A program made the position numbers and the translations under genes. Shown piece after piece: positions 9,459 to 21,532 of a DNA stretch of 64,000 bases; the stretch's first letter is position 1; every line of letters starts with the position of its first letter. Source of the stretch: Gonocerus acuteangulatus. Its lineage: Eukaryota; Arthropoda; Insecta; Hemiptera; Coreidae. The notes under the pieces were generated by a model. That model ran no database searches, was not told the origin of the DNA, and saw only the letters and a program-made list of their open reading frames with translations. The stretch spans positions 25,064,126 to 25,128,125 of the forward strand of contig OX328124.1 in NCBI GenBank assembly GCA_946811695.1, read 5' to 3'.

Positions 9459-10820
9459 ACTGGAACCGCGCTAAGATGACGCAGTTCCTGCGAGTCGGAC
9501 TTTTTTTCTTTTAAACGGGGTTTTGTTTAAATTGTTTTGTTTAGTTTTAATTTGCATTTATCTGTAAAATTAGTATTATAAAGAAAGATAAGAAAATAAA
9601 AGAAGGTGAGAAAATAAGAAACAGCAAGTAGCGTGTTTCTAGACGAACCTTGACAAGGCCAGGGAGTGATTTTTCTATATTAGGTAGTAAGGTAGCTACC
9701 CTTGTCAATCGTGACCTATCAGGGGGCATAAATGTATTTTATGAAAGGTCTAATCAAAATTATAACTGTTTCTATTTCAATCTTTCCAAATGACGTTAGG
9801 GATAAGAACGGAACCGCATTAAGATGAGGCAGTTACTGCGAGTCGGACTTTTTGGTAAAGCGATCTCGTCGGAGGTTTAGGTGAACATTAATAAGTGTAT
9901 TTCTCTTAGACGAATCCTAACCATTCCTTGAATCCTTATTAACTGTTTCTGTTATAATCTTTTCAAATGACACTAGGGATGCGAAAGGAAAAAATGCAAA
10001 AGTGTACAAAAAAAAATAAAAAATAAAAATAAAAGATTCGTTTACTAAATATAATAATGATTAATTGATTAATGAACCTGAATAAATGATGATTGATGAT
10101 TAAGTGCGTAGACTAGATGATTACAGAGAACACTGAGAAAAAGAAGCAGCCAGTCGGCAGCCATGGTAGGTACTGGCCTGAAGACTCAGCTGGTCTCTCT
10201 CTCCCCACTTACCTCCGACATACATCATGGACGGGGGAACCTTGTCTTCAGAACATTTAGTCAATGAGTGAACTTTTTTTTCGAATCATTTCTTTTGTTT
10301 ATTTTTAAGGTTGATTACTTCCAAACTATAGGAGAAACCCCGCTCTGGAAGTCTTTACGATAACCCAATCCGGAAGTTCTGCCGAGAAATGTTGACATTT
10401 TGTAACCAATAAATTTCTCTTATTATTCTTCTTTTTATCTTTATTATTATTATTATTATTTATTTTATTTTTTTATAATTTTTTTAAGTTTATTTTATTT
10501 TATTTATTTATTTTATAATTTTTTTTTATTTGCTTATTTTTCCTCTCTCTATACTGTACATAGTTGATTTACTTCTATTTAATTCATTTACTTTATTTTT
10601 TTGTTCTGTGCGTTTGACACCGCACAAAGGTCCCAATCCTGATCTTACGGTAAAAAAATTAAAAATTTTTTTTTTTTTTAACAATGACTGGCCGTACAAT
10701 GATTTGTAATGAAGAGAGATAAAAACAAAAATGACAATTTTTCTTTCTTAAAAATTTTAATTCAGGTAAGATTTTAAAAAGTTCGCCGCCTATCGCCGCA
10801 AAGGGACCTATATTAGGTTA
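9455..10820. other. Repeat remnants, no gene
   Basis: It contains two copies of a terminal block with GCAGTTCCTGCGAGTCGGAC (9479-9505, and a diverged one at 9829-9853). The same block recurs reversed at 13490 and 38680, and at 37940. The rest is TTA-rich low complexity (10430-10530). No supported coding sequence. Confidence 0.6.
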
Positions 10821-11582
10821 TGTGTGAAACAATCCCAGCAAATTTCATTTGCAGCCGTTGTCAGCTCGAGGAGTGACAGGCAGTGGCGGCTAAAGGGGTG
10901 GGCTTGGGGGGGGGGGCTTAGCCCCTCAGAATATAAATTCACAATAATTTTTGGTGACTATATGCTTAGGGTAGACCTAAAGCATATTTATGTTCCTGAA
11001 TTTGAGCAGAAGGCTCTAAACGAATTTCTTTTTATACGTATTTTGTCAAAACTCCATATTTTTACATATTTGGCCATAAATACAAATTTTTGCTAATTAT
11101 TTTTATATTCAATTTATTTTTTAATTGAAAAAATATATTGAAAACCAAGAAAGAAAACAATGCTTGGGTTTAGATCACTGTGTCTTTTCTGATTTCAAAA
11201 AGCGAAGGTGGCTGGCAGCCATGCTTCCCCGGCGCTAATAGTCCAGGAGCAGATGTGTTTTAAAAAAATATATAACAAATTATTGTTTAACAATTGTATT
11301 ATTTCTTTAACCTACTTTCTAAAAAAAAAAAAAAATTAGTGAAAGAATCATGTCGGTATCATTTTCCAAACTGGAGACTATCAACCTATTTTATTTACCG
11401 GACACGTGTCGATTATTTTTCTATGCAAAATCACCAGAAAACAAAATGTGCCTGCTCGGTGACCCCACTACTGTATACCCCTCTTGTGAGATCAGACCGG
11501 CATCATTTCTCGTTAGACAATTTAAAAATGCATGTTGTTGCAAACAATTTTCCAAAATAATGTTCATCAGTAGAATTTTATT

Positions 11583-11636
<54 letters not shown>

Positions 11637-12430
11637 GGCGCATTGACATAAATCTTGGCCATTAGCGCCGTTCATCAGTAGAAATTGTCAACTTCTTTTT
11701 TCCCCTTTTAAAATGAGGCCTAATTTTTATTTATGCTTTATTTTTCAATATCTTATAAATTTTTAGTCATTTTGTACTATATATTTTCACCTTTTGTTCC
11801 ATTTATAATAACAGAGTTCTTACTTATTATTTATGCTTTTCTTTTCAATATTTTATAGTTTTTTAGGTATTTGTTTACTACGTATTTTCAATTTGTTATT
11901 AAATATTTCATTATAAATTGTTAAATATATATGTACATATTTTGAATTTCATTTTACATGAACATCCGTTCCCTTGTTATAACTATCGATTTTACACCTC
12001 CAGCCGTAGAGAAGGTGTTGAAAAATATGAATAAAATGTTTTTGCGACCCTATGTCATTACATAAAGACAGCTCGTCGTCCATGTTGTCACGGAGCCTGA
12101 AGAAGGAAATAAGTTACTTCCTATAGTCTAAAAGCAGACACAACTCCCAAGCTAACCTGCAATTCGTTTTCCCTCCATATTCCTAAGGTGTTATTTCGAA
12201 AGTTCTTAAAGCGTACCTTCTGACACTTTCCGCGTAACGCGAGGAACATAGTTACGTCCGCGATCAACCCATTGCTCGGCATGATAATGGATCACGCCAA
12301 TTGTGCCTAGTTTACACGAACTTAGTAATTGGCATTGCTACTTGTCATCTAGGTACATGAACCCATGTGGTAAATATGCCCTTTTTTTTAGTGGCATGTA
12401 TCAGTAAACGCCTCAAATTCAAGTCAATAC
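10821..12430. other. Gene-free stretch with low-complexity tracts
   Basis: A poly-G run near 10909 and generally AT-rich DNA. The ORF at 10824-11096 has no recognisable domain. Nothing supports a gene here. Confidence 0.5.
11586..11671 (-). mobile_element. SINE S1 3' tail fragment
   Basis: A T-run of about 48 followed by ACGGCGCATTGAC and GGCCATTAGCGCCG, which is the reverse complement of the S1 tail. The tRNA-like head is missing. Overlapping ORFs made of poly-Lys or poly-Phe are artefacts of this run. Confidence 0.75.
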
Positions 12431-13030
12431 GAAAAAAAAAAACCGCCACACAAGCGCTTTCCTCAGAATTTAGGTAGTGTAGACTGCATTCCCGCATAAT
12501 TTCCTTCAAATAACCAATATAAAGGAAATAAAAACATGAATAGTTCGTCCCTTTTACATTTGCAATGAGCAACTGATTCAATTATTAATTTTGTAATTAA
12601 TTTGCTTCCCAAGTTATATAGTAGTTGCCCCCAACTACACTACTTAATAAATACACAAAAACATCATATTTTCGTCTTTTGATCTGACGCAGGAACAGGA
12701 TACAATCCCCCCAGTGGTAGATAGCGCTCCTAGAGGCAGCTTTGCCAACCTACGTCTCGCGGGTTAATTCTATTGAAATATAATACAAAGTAAACCCCAC
12801 TTTCCGATTGACCGATTTTTACAACACTTCTTTCTCATGAGATACCCACGACGTATACGTCGTTTCGTTACAATAAAGCAGAAATTACGTTTGAGTATAT
12901 TAATAACTTGGTTCCGGAGTAAACCCACCCCCCTCCTAATAAACCGATTTGGTTTATTTTTACAACCCATTTTTCTCTGCAGATTACCACTACGAATGCC
13001 GAGTTTCGTTGAATTATAACAAACATTTTC
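12430..13030 (-). mobile_element. Type 2 element, truncated reverse copy
   Basis: On the minus strand it matches the distal block and the first modules of the copy at 4838-5845: ACTACTTAATAAATAC, TTGATCTGACGCAGGAAC, TTCTTTCTCATGAGATACCC and CCGGAGTAAACCC. The left arm and the (TA)n are absent. Confidence 0.7.
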
Positions 13031-13039
13031 ATGATGATT

Positions 13040-13560
13040 AGATAGTTAGCCGACGAATTATTACAGATATGTTTCCTATTTATTTAATTTTTTTCGTAAA
13101 TACTCATTTTAATGTTAAATGAAATTAGGAAAAAAAAATCAATTAAAAACCTCCGTTTAAAAGAACGAATACGAAACTTTCGAAATTTAATCACCGATTG
13201 CTACGAATGAGATCTCTCCATCGAAAATAATTTCAAAAGCGTTTTTTTAGATAATTTAGTAAGCTTTCGAATCGTTACTGTCCATTTACCACGATATCCT
13301 AACTTCTTCCCCAAAAGTACTCGTCTCAATACATTTTTTCTAGCTTATACTTTCTTAACTCCAAGTGCAAAATAAATTACATAAATCTCGGCTGAATGTC
13401 AAACATCCGTTTCCAATTTACCCGAACCGAAAATTAGTTGGGAAAACTAGTTGTATTCACGTTTAACGAAAACGGATACATCTTTAAAAAAAGTCCGACT
13501 CGCAGGAACTGCAGCATCTTAGCCCGGTTCCGTTCATGTCCCTAGTGCCATTTCATAAGC
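13040..13560 (-). mobile_element. Degenerate type 1 element remnant
   Basis: AGTAAGCTTTCGAATCG and TTACCACGAT match the distal module of type 1 elements. The stretch ends in the reversed terminal block GTCCGACTCGCAGGAACTGC. Confidence 0.55.
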
Positions 13561-13789
13561 TTAGAAAAGAAATAAACTTATTTTTTTTTTTTTTTTATAT
13601 ATCTCGTGAAAATTGTCAAAATCCTCTCGAACATCTCGAATAAAAGTGATATTAAGGCGTCAGGGACACCGACAGTAGCTAACTTTTACACAGAAGCGGA
13701 AATTACAGAATCTGGCTCTCATTCTAAAGCAAAGCTCTATAAATCAATACAAAATATGCCTAATAAAGCCTTTCTAGAGGAAACAGAAG

Positions 13790-14040
13790 CATGGGCGTAT
13801 ATGAGGGGGGGCTGAGGGGGCTGCAGCCCCTCCCGAAATTTTGAATTGATGATAAAAACTTCTCGTAAAACCCTTAAAAATAAATTAAATAAGATCACTT
13901 AGTTCATAAAACATATTTTATTTTACGTGTAATAGCGTTTTAGTTGCCTAAAACTATTCCAAGCTCTAAATATTCAGTATTCCATACCCTGGAAATGGTC
14001 TCAGCCCCCCCCCCGAAATTGTTTTTATATACGCCCATGT
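13790..14040. mobile_element. MITE with TGGGCGTATAT ends (family M1), copy 1
   Basis: The left end CATGGGCGTATATGAGGGGG is mirrored by CCCCC...ATATACGCCCATG at the right. Both ends carry a G- or C-run next to GGGGCTG. About 250 bp, noncoding. Other copies are at 28878-29100 and 54380-54634. Confidence 0.75.
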
Positions 14041-15290
14041 ACAGAAGGATCAAGAAGAAGTACACAAGATTGAGTAGAATACCCTGCCTAATATAGCCTA
14101 TATAGAATAATATGCCGAATAAAACCTATCTAGTAAATACACAAGGACAAATAAAAGTCTTGACGAATAACAAGTCAAGAAAAAAAACTTTATTTAACAA
14201 AATAAAACAAAGTTTAGTTGCCCAACTACAATAGAATAATATACCTAATTAAGTCTATGGAGTAGACACAAATGGACCAAAAACAAGTCTTGTGGAATAT
14301 GGTTTTTTTTTCTAATTAAATACTTTTTATCAATATTTAGTTTATAACCTTTGTTGAAAACTATTGATTGCTAATTGATGAATCGGTTTACAACTAAGTA
14401 GTCTTTATGAATATTTAGTATATAACCTTATGTTTGGATCTGAGTTTTTGGGGTGCTCTCCGCCTAGGCTTTGTATTTGTGTCGGCAGATACCTGGGGTA
14501 TATTTACAGCTCTTGAGGATTAACTCAGCAGGTAAATTTCCTGCGGCCCCCTTGTTTCTACGGGCATTGAACCGCCATATTCGCTCATAGTATCTACCCG
14601 TTGTGAAGTTTATTTTTTGGATTTAGGACTTAATATATATATGTAGACTAAATCATAGCAAGAAGTAATCCTCCGTCGTCGGTTCTTAACTTTGTAGACT
14701 CGCTAATGTTATCCAATCTTAGACACATCGTGTTTAAAATCCACAGCAAAAACACGACATTTCATCAGAATCCCCTGCTGAATAAAACTTATATAGAATA
14801 ATATGCAAAATAAAGTCTATCTAGTGGATAAAAATGGAGGAAAAAAGCCGTTCGTGGTGGTAGAAAATCTTAAAAGTATTTCGCTCAGAAATCTCCGAAA
14901 TATTGTCACTAATTTTACGTATCCTTTTTTATAGCCAAATAAATTTATATTCTATAATCAATAAGATAAACCTACTAACGATAAAAAACTATGGGTAACA
15001 GATGAAAATAGGGAATACCAAGAATAATTCTAAAGAACGAAATCGACACCAGTACTGTAATCTAGATATTCATACGGCATGTTGTAATTCTAAGAAACAA
15101 AATATTGATTCTAATTATACGTATCCTGTTTTATTGACAAATAGATTTGACTACTATAAGCAATTAAAAACACTAGGGAATATGCCAAAGAACTCGGAGT
15201 AGGAGCCTCGACAGTTTCAAGACATTTGAAGGAAATCGACAAATCCAAAACTGACATTTCATACGGTACAGCCTGATATATTTTTAACAA
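14041..15290. other. Gene-free stretch; possible SINE remnant
   Basis: AT-rich. A possible tRNA-derived remnant lies on the minus strand at about 14450-14625 (B-box-like GGTTCAATGCCCG). Chance ORFs only. Confidence 0.4.
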
Positions 15291-16660
<1,370 letters not shown>

Positions 16661-17550
16661 GTTTCATTCTTTTTTTTATGTTTTAAGACCCATAAAAAGT
16701 GTACATGAAAGTCTATAAACGCAAAGCAGTAAACGCTACGATGTTTTCGCGCGAACGTCGCCGAAAAAACACTTTTCCGTTTGGCGGATTCTGCTGGTTA
16801 ATTAACTCGACCTTTTAAATCATATTGGGTCGATATTCGGACCCACTAGGATTTTCCTTCGGGACTGATATACTTCTAGAAGATTGATTGGCCTCTCAAC
16901 TCCTTCTTTATATCTCCTACAAGGTAATGGAAGGTTCCTATGCTTATTAGGTGGTATTTCTTAAATTAATAACTCATTTTCACTTCACTACGAGTTCATT
17001 ACTGACGAGATGTGTCTAGATCGGATCGGATCGGGTCGGGACCAATGTAAGCACCCAAGTAGGCCGCTGTCGGTCAACAGATATCGGTTCAGATCGGGAG
17101 AAATGGGGGTCCAATGTAGGTGCAGTCTTACACGGATGGAGAGAGGGAGGAAATGAGCTAAAAATCACAAAGATTAGGGAATCATTGGCAGCTCAAAGAC
17201 TTATTTAGCAGATTCTGAACTCGACCCGATGGATTCGAAACCTTCTTCAGAACTCTCTACGCACTGATGAATTAATTAACAAGAAATTGCCATTAGCAGT
17301 CAATGTTTAAGTTGGAAATTAGACTAGAGAACTCTACTGTTAGTTAGATGTTAAAATAGAGCAAGGAGCAGGTCTGTTGTAAAATGTACGAAATAATTGG
17401 GAACATAAGGACCTAGAAGCGTGACAGATGACATCAGTAGCTGGTATATAATTAATTGCAAGGAGGTAGAGGCGATGCGAGGTACGCCATAACGGGGACA
17501 GCACGAGCCTGTCTCTCGCAATCTCCTGTCAAACTCTTCTCCACAGAGGA
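16661..17550. other. Gene-free stretch
   Basis: 16670-16810 is a diverged type 1 fragment. The rest includes a GATCGGATCGG repeat near 17020 and no recognisable gene. Confidence 0.45.
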
Positions 17551-17554
17551 CAGT

Positions 17555-17748
17555 TACATATTTTTTATTTATTTAAATTTTAACGTCCGTTATTATTAAC
17601 TAAGAAATTTGGGACGTGTTATCAATAGGTTACCACACTTTTCTAGCCAGGATAGGGCTGATGCCTTTTCTTTTTCCTAAAGAAAAGCCACCACCCCACA
17701 GTGCTAAGTGCTCACGCCTTAACACTCACGGCTACAGGGCCTCCAGTT
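17555..17748 (-). mobile_element. tRNA-derived SINE family S2, degraded copy
   Basis: It matches 51985-52192 over TTATTTATTTAAATTTTAACG, AGCCAGGATAGGGCTGAT and AAGAAAAGCCACCACCCCA. Part of the tRNA-like head is deleted. Confidence 0.65.
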
Positions 17749-17779
17749 ACATATTTGACAAATTTTAGATTTTTTTAAA

Positions 17780-17998
17780 GGGATGACGCTCTTGAGATTG
17801 CACTCATGGAATAAATTTTGAAAAATTTACCGAAAATGATCTCCGCTAAAATTTGTATATCTATCTGTCTGTGCCTGTTAAAATGATAGCGAACACAGTT
17901 TTTATTTTGTTCTTTCGCCCTGGAACTTGGTATACAGCATATCAATAAACAAATCAAATGATTACTCCGGAACAAGACTACTAATGTGCTCATACCGG
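17780..17998 (+). mobile_element. Type 2 element, short degenerate copy
   Basis: Left-arm words (TTGAGATTGCACTCATGG, ACCGAAAATGATC) are joined to right-arm words (TAAAATGATAGCGAACAC, AACTTGGTATACAGC) through only a few TA-like bases. This indicates that the two arms belong to one element and that the (TA)n between them is variable. Confidence 0.65.
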
Positions 17999-18002
17999 CC
18001 GT

Positions 18003-18156
18003 CTTTTTAGCACTTTCCTCCGAAGGAAAGTAGCTATTGAGGTTGGACTCATGACGGAATTTTTGAAAAATTTCTTCAAATCTTTATCGATCCTACCTAG
18101 TAGACACCGAAAATGACCCCCGTTAAAATTTATATATATCTATATATATATATATA

Positions 18157-18228
<72 letters not shown>

Positions 18229-19280
18229 TGATAACACGATAGCGGCCAGAGTTTTTGTTTTTTCGTCACGAAACTTGGTATATAGCATTCAATTAGCAAA
18301 CGATTGAACGAGTTCGTTAACCACCAAAATCGGTCCATCGGAAGGGGGGGTTTACCCCGAACCCAAAACACTAATTTGACCATTTCAGCCGTAATATTTG
18401 TTATATTTCAACGAAACTTGGTATTCGTACTGGTAATATAGAGAGAAAAGTTACATATAAAAATAAACTAAATCGGTTCATAAGGAGGGGGGGGGGGGTT
18501 TACTCCGGACCGACAATACCAATTCGCCACTACCAGCCGTGATTTTAGGTATATTTCGACGAAACTCGGTATTCATAGTGGTAATCTACAGGTAAATATG
18601 TGTTGTAAAAATAAACTAAATCGGTTCATTAGGAGGGGGGGGGGGGTTTACTCCAGACCCACAATACCAATTCGCCACTACCAACCGTGATTTTTGGTAT
18701 ATTTCGACGAAACTCGGTATTCGTAGTGGTAATTTACAGGTAAATATGTGTTGTAAAAATATACTAAATCGGTTCATTAGGAGGGGGGGGTTTACTCCGG
18801 ACCCAAATTACTAATATACTCATACTGGTCGTAATTTCTGCTGTATTGTAACGAAACGCGGTATACGTCGTGGGTAACTCATGAGAAAGAAGTGTTGTAA
18901 AAATGAGCTGAATCGGTCAATCGGAAAGGGGGGTTTACTTTGTAATATATTTCAATAGAAAAGCCAGCCAGACATAGGTTCACAAAGGCGCTGCAAGGAG
19001 CGCTAGAGGGACTGTATCCGGTTCCTGCGTTAGATCAAAATACGATAATATGAGGATTTTGTATTTATTACGTAGTTTAGTAGGTACCATGTGTAAACAT
19101 AACTCTGGAAGTAAATTAATAATTTATCAGTTACTCATTACAAAATTAAAAGAGAACTATTCATGTTTTTATTTAATTTATTTAGGGTATATTAAGCAAA
19201 TTGTTCTGGAAAGCAGTCTACACTACCCAAATTCTGAGGAAAGTGCTTAGTTATGCAGCTCCTGCGTGACGGACTTTTTG
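18003..19280 (+). mobile_element. (TA)n-centred element type 2, long copy
   Basis: It starts with the hairpin CTTTCCTCCGAAGGAAAG, runs through the GAAAATGACCCCCGTTAAAA tail into (TA)n (18127-18224), then TCTGATAACACGATAGCGG and four modules with AACGAAACTTGG or CGACGAAACTCGG, each followed by a poly-G tract (7 to 12 G) and TTTACTCC. The distal block ends CAGCTCCTGCGTGACGGAC at about 19274. Noncoding. Confidence 0.8.
18127..18224. repeat. (TA)n array internal to type 2 element
   Basis: TA repeats at the fixed position between left arm and modules. Confidence 0.95.
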
Positions 19281-19675
19281 TTATATTGCAACGAAACCTC
19301 GTAGGTTTATAATGAGAAAGATGTATTTTAAAAATAAACTAAATAGGTTCATTAAAAGTTTGGGCTTACTCCTTATTGTGATCAAATTGAATTAAGACGC
19401 CAAACCCTGGACATTGGTTGTTATTGCTACCACTAGAGGCGCTGAATACCTTTATCCGGTTTCTGTGGTTCCTTCATTGTTATGATTGTGGAATGTCCTC
19501 TTAGTATCCATGAACGCTTTTATTATTCATGGAGATCAATAAACAAATATGTGAAGCTTCTGGGTATTTATTAAGTAGTATAGCACCTCTCACTTTGGAG
19601 GAAAATTAATATTTGAGTCTGTTGCTCATTAAATACATCAAATGTCTAAACTATAAGTGGTTATTTTTATTTTTT
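19281..19675. other. Gene-free stretch
   Basis: It starts with one more diverged type 2 module (TTGCAACGAAACC, AAATAGGTTCATTAAAAG) and then holds nothing recognisable. Confidence 0.5.
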
Positions 19676-19836
19676 ATAAAGGCGCATCGACAAATCTGGG
19701 CCATTAGCGCCGACATCCAGGGTGCAGCGAGGAATTTTCTCAACGAGCCCTGAGATGAGAAAATTCCTGCTGCCGGTGGCCACCATCTCCCGCTTATGAA
19801 TCTAAAGCGCTATCCACTAGACCACGGGAGACCCCC
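19676..19836 (-). mobile_element. tRNA-derived SINE S1, reverse copy
   Basis: On the minus strand: GGTCTCCCGTGGTCTAGTGG, body GGATGTCGGCGCTAATGGCC, and tail GATGCGCC without a long A-run. GTTATTTTT flanks both sides as a likely target duplication. Confidence 0.8.
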
Positions 19837-20309
19837 TACATTGTTATTTTTGGTATTTATAGAGATTTTTTTCTATTAAAAACAAATTATTCAGGAATGC
19901 AGAGTAAACTACTAACCTTCCGAAGAAGGGCTTGTTACGAAACTCCTGAGTGACAGACTTCCTTATTGTTTGAGCTCAATTCGTAAATATGTATTTGTAA
20001 ATATCTGAAGTAGCGACATATATTCTGCTTGGGATGGGATCTCTCTATTTATACTTGAACATCAGTGCTGCTGGCTTAGACCAACACTTTTTTTTTACAC
20101 AAACCGAATCATTTTCCAATACTGATCAAGAGTTAAAATAAAGAGAGATGACTGGACAAAAATTTTATGCTGAAAATGTTAACAGACAAACAATAAATAA
20201 TTTTGACGAACAAACTACATTAATCATTATAACATCTAATGGACATACACCAAAAACAACAACTTTTGTACACGAGTCCTTACAATTTGTTTCAAGTCTG
20301 GTTCATGAA

Positions 20310-20541
20310 TCATCGAAATGTCTTCCATACACCCTCTTGTTGTTTTTAATAAGTAATAGTGCTCTGGAAGCCATGACATAATAACCTCAATGTTTTGCAG
20401 TGCATTTATTTTTTTAAAGATATCTGTAACAATTACATGAGTGCTATAATTATATGTGAGAGAGAATGAAGAACTTAATGAGTCTGCAAAAAGAGTGATA
20501 TGTTTGTATGAACACAACATGTTTGTAGGATTGATGGACAC
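20310..20541 (-). pseudogene. Non-LTR retrotransposon RNase H remnant
   Basis: A minus-strand frame of about 100 residues keeps the pattern of the RNase H domain found after reverse transcriptase in I/Jockey-type retroelements: an ADSLSS segment near residue 19, then about 30 residues later NALQNIEVIMSWLPEH, which corresponds to the usual W(V/I)PSH. Ser is replaced by Glu, and the downstream GNE.AD segment is lost. No reverse transcriptase was found upstream. The assignment is by motif memory only. Confidence 0.45.
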
Positions 20542-20690
20542 ATTTGACAGGGCTTGCTTCGTTTATCACATAAAGCTCAACATTCTAAATGCTTGAAGCA
20601 TTTGATAGTTTTGCCTAAGGCGCTTTTCATCAACTGAACTTGTACTACTGTTTGTTTTTGAGTCATCTGTATAAATACTTAATGCTCACA

Positions 20691-21532
20691 CCAGGGCCTC
20701 CGCAAGGAGGAGGGGCACTGTTGACAATTGGTCAGGGGCCCATGGTCTCAGGGGGGCCAACATAGTGTTTTTACTTGCATTATAATGTGAAACAACAAAA
20801 TTATATATCTAAGTTGCTCCTACTATGGATAACTTTCTAAATCCTCTATTTCTAATATCTGTACCCCGGAGGTAAAGGGCATCATGTCCATATTTTTATT
20901 AAACTGACTTAACAACATGTTCTTAATTAAGATTTGTTGATCTATATAATGACATAGGGCACAATGTCCTGTTCCCATAAATAACAAAGATAAGACATTG
21001 AAAAATAAAATCATGCCCGTTTTCATTAAAGGTAAAAGACACCATGTGGAAGACTTGGTTTTATTTGACTATGAAAAATTATCTTTAAAATGTTTATATA
21101 AGTAATGAAGAAACAAATTTTAGTAGTTCAAAGTTATGGAAAATTGGTTCTTCTGAACAATTACAAATATGTGACATGGTATCCTTTACCTTCAGGGTAC
21201 AGATATATAAACTAGCTTTTAAATAGTATCAGTCCAAAAATTGGTTCTTCTGAACAATTACAAATATGTGACATGGTATCCTTTACCTTCAGGGTACAGA
21301 TATATAAACTAGCTTTTAAATAGTATCAGTCCAAAAATTTGTAGCCCCAGTGTTTTAGACGATAAGTACATTTTTCACTCCGTTCAATTACAAATGTATT
21401 TACTTTTGTTGTGAGAGAAACGCCAGTTTTAAATAGTTTGTGGTAATGTTAATGGAGGAGGAGGGGTAAGTGGCCCATGAAGTTATTTGGACAGGGGCCC
21501 GTAATTTCTCTTGGAGGCCCTGGCTCACACAT
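20691..21532. mobile_element. TIR element with CCAGGGCCTCC ends, about 830 bp
   Basis: CCAGGGCCTCC near 20692 is mirrored by GGAGGCCCTGG near 21524, with GGGGCCCATGG and GGCCCATGAAG / GGGGCCCGTAA as subterminal partners. CTCACA lies on both sides as a possible target duplication. The inside is noncoding and holds a 97-bp exact tandem duplication. Confidence 0.65.
21141..21334. repeat. Exact 97-bp tandem duplication
   Basis: Two adjacent copies that start at 21141 and 21238 and begin AAATTGGTTCTTCTGAAC. No difference was seen between them. Confidence 0.9.

Noticed and set aside
11350..11675. Frames over the poly-T tract
   Set aside because: Poly-Phe or poly-Lys from a SINE tail, without any domain.
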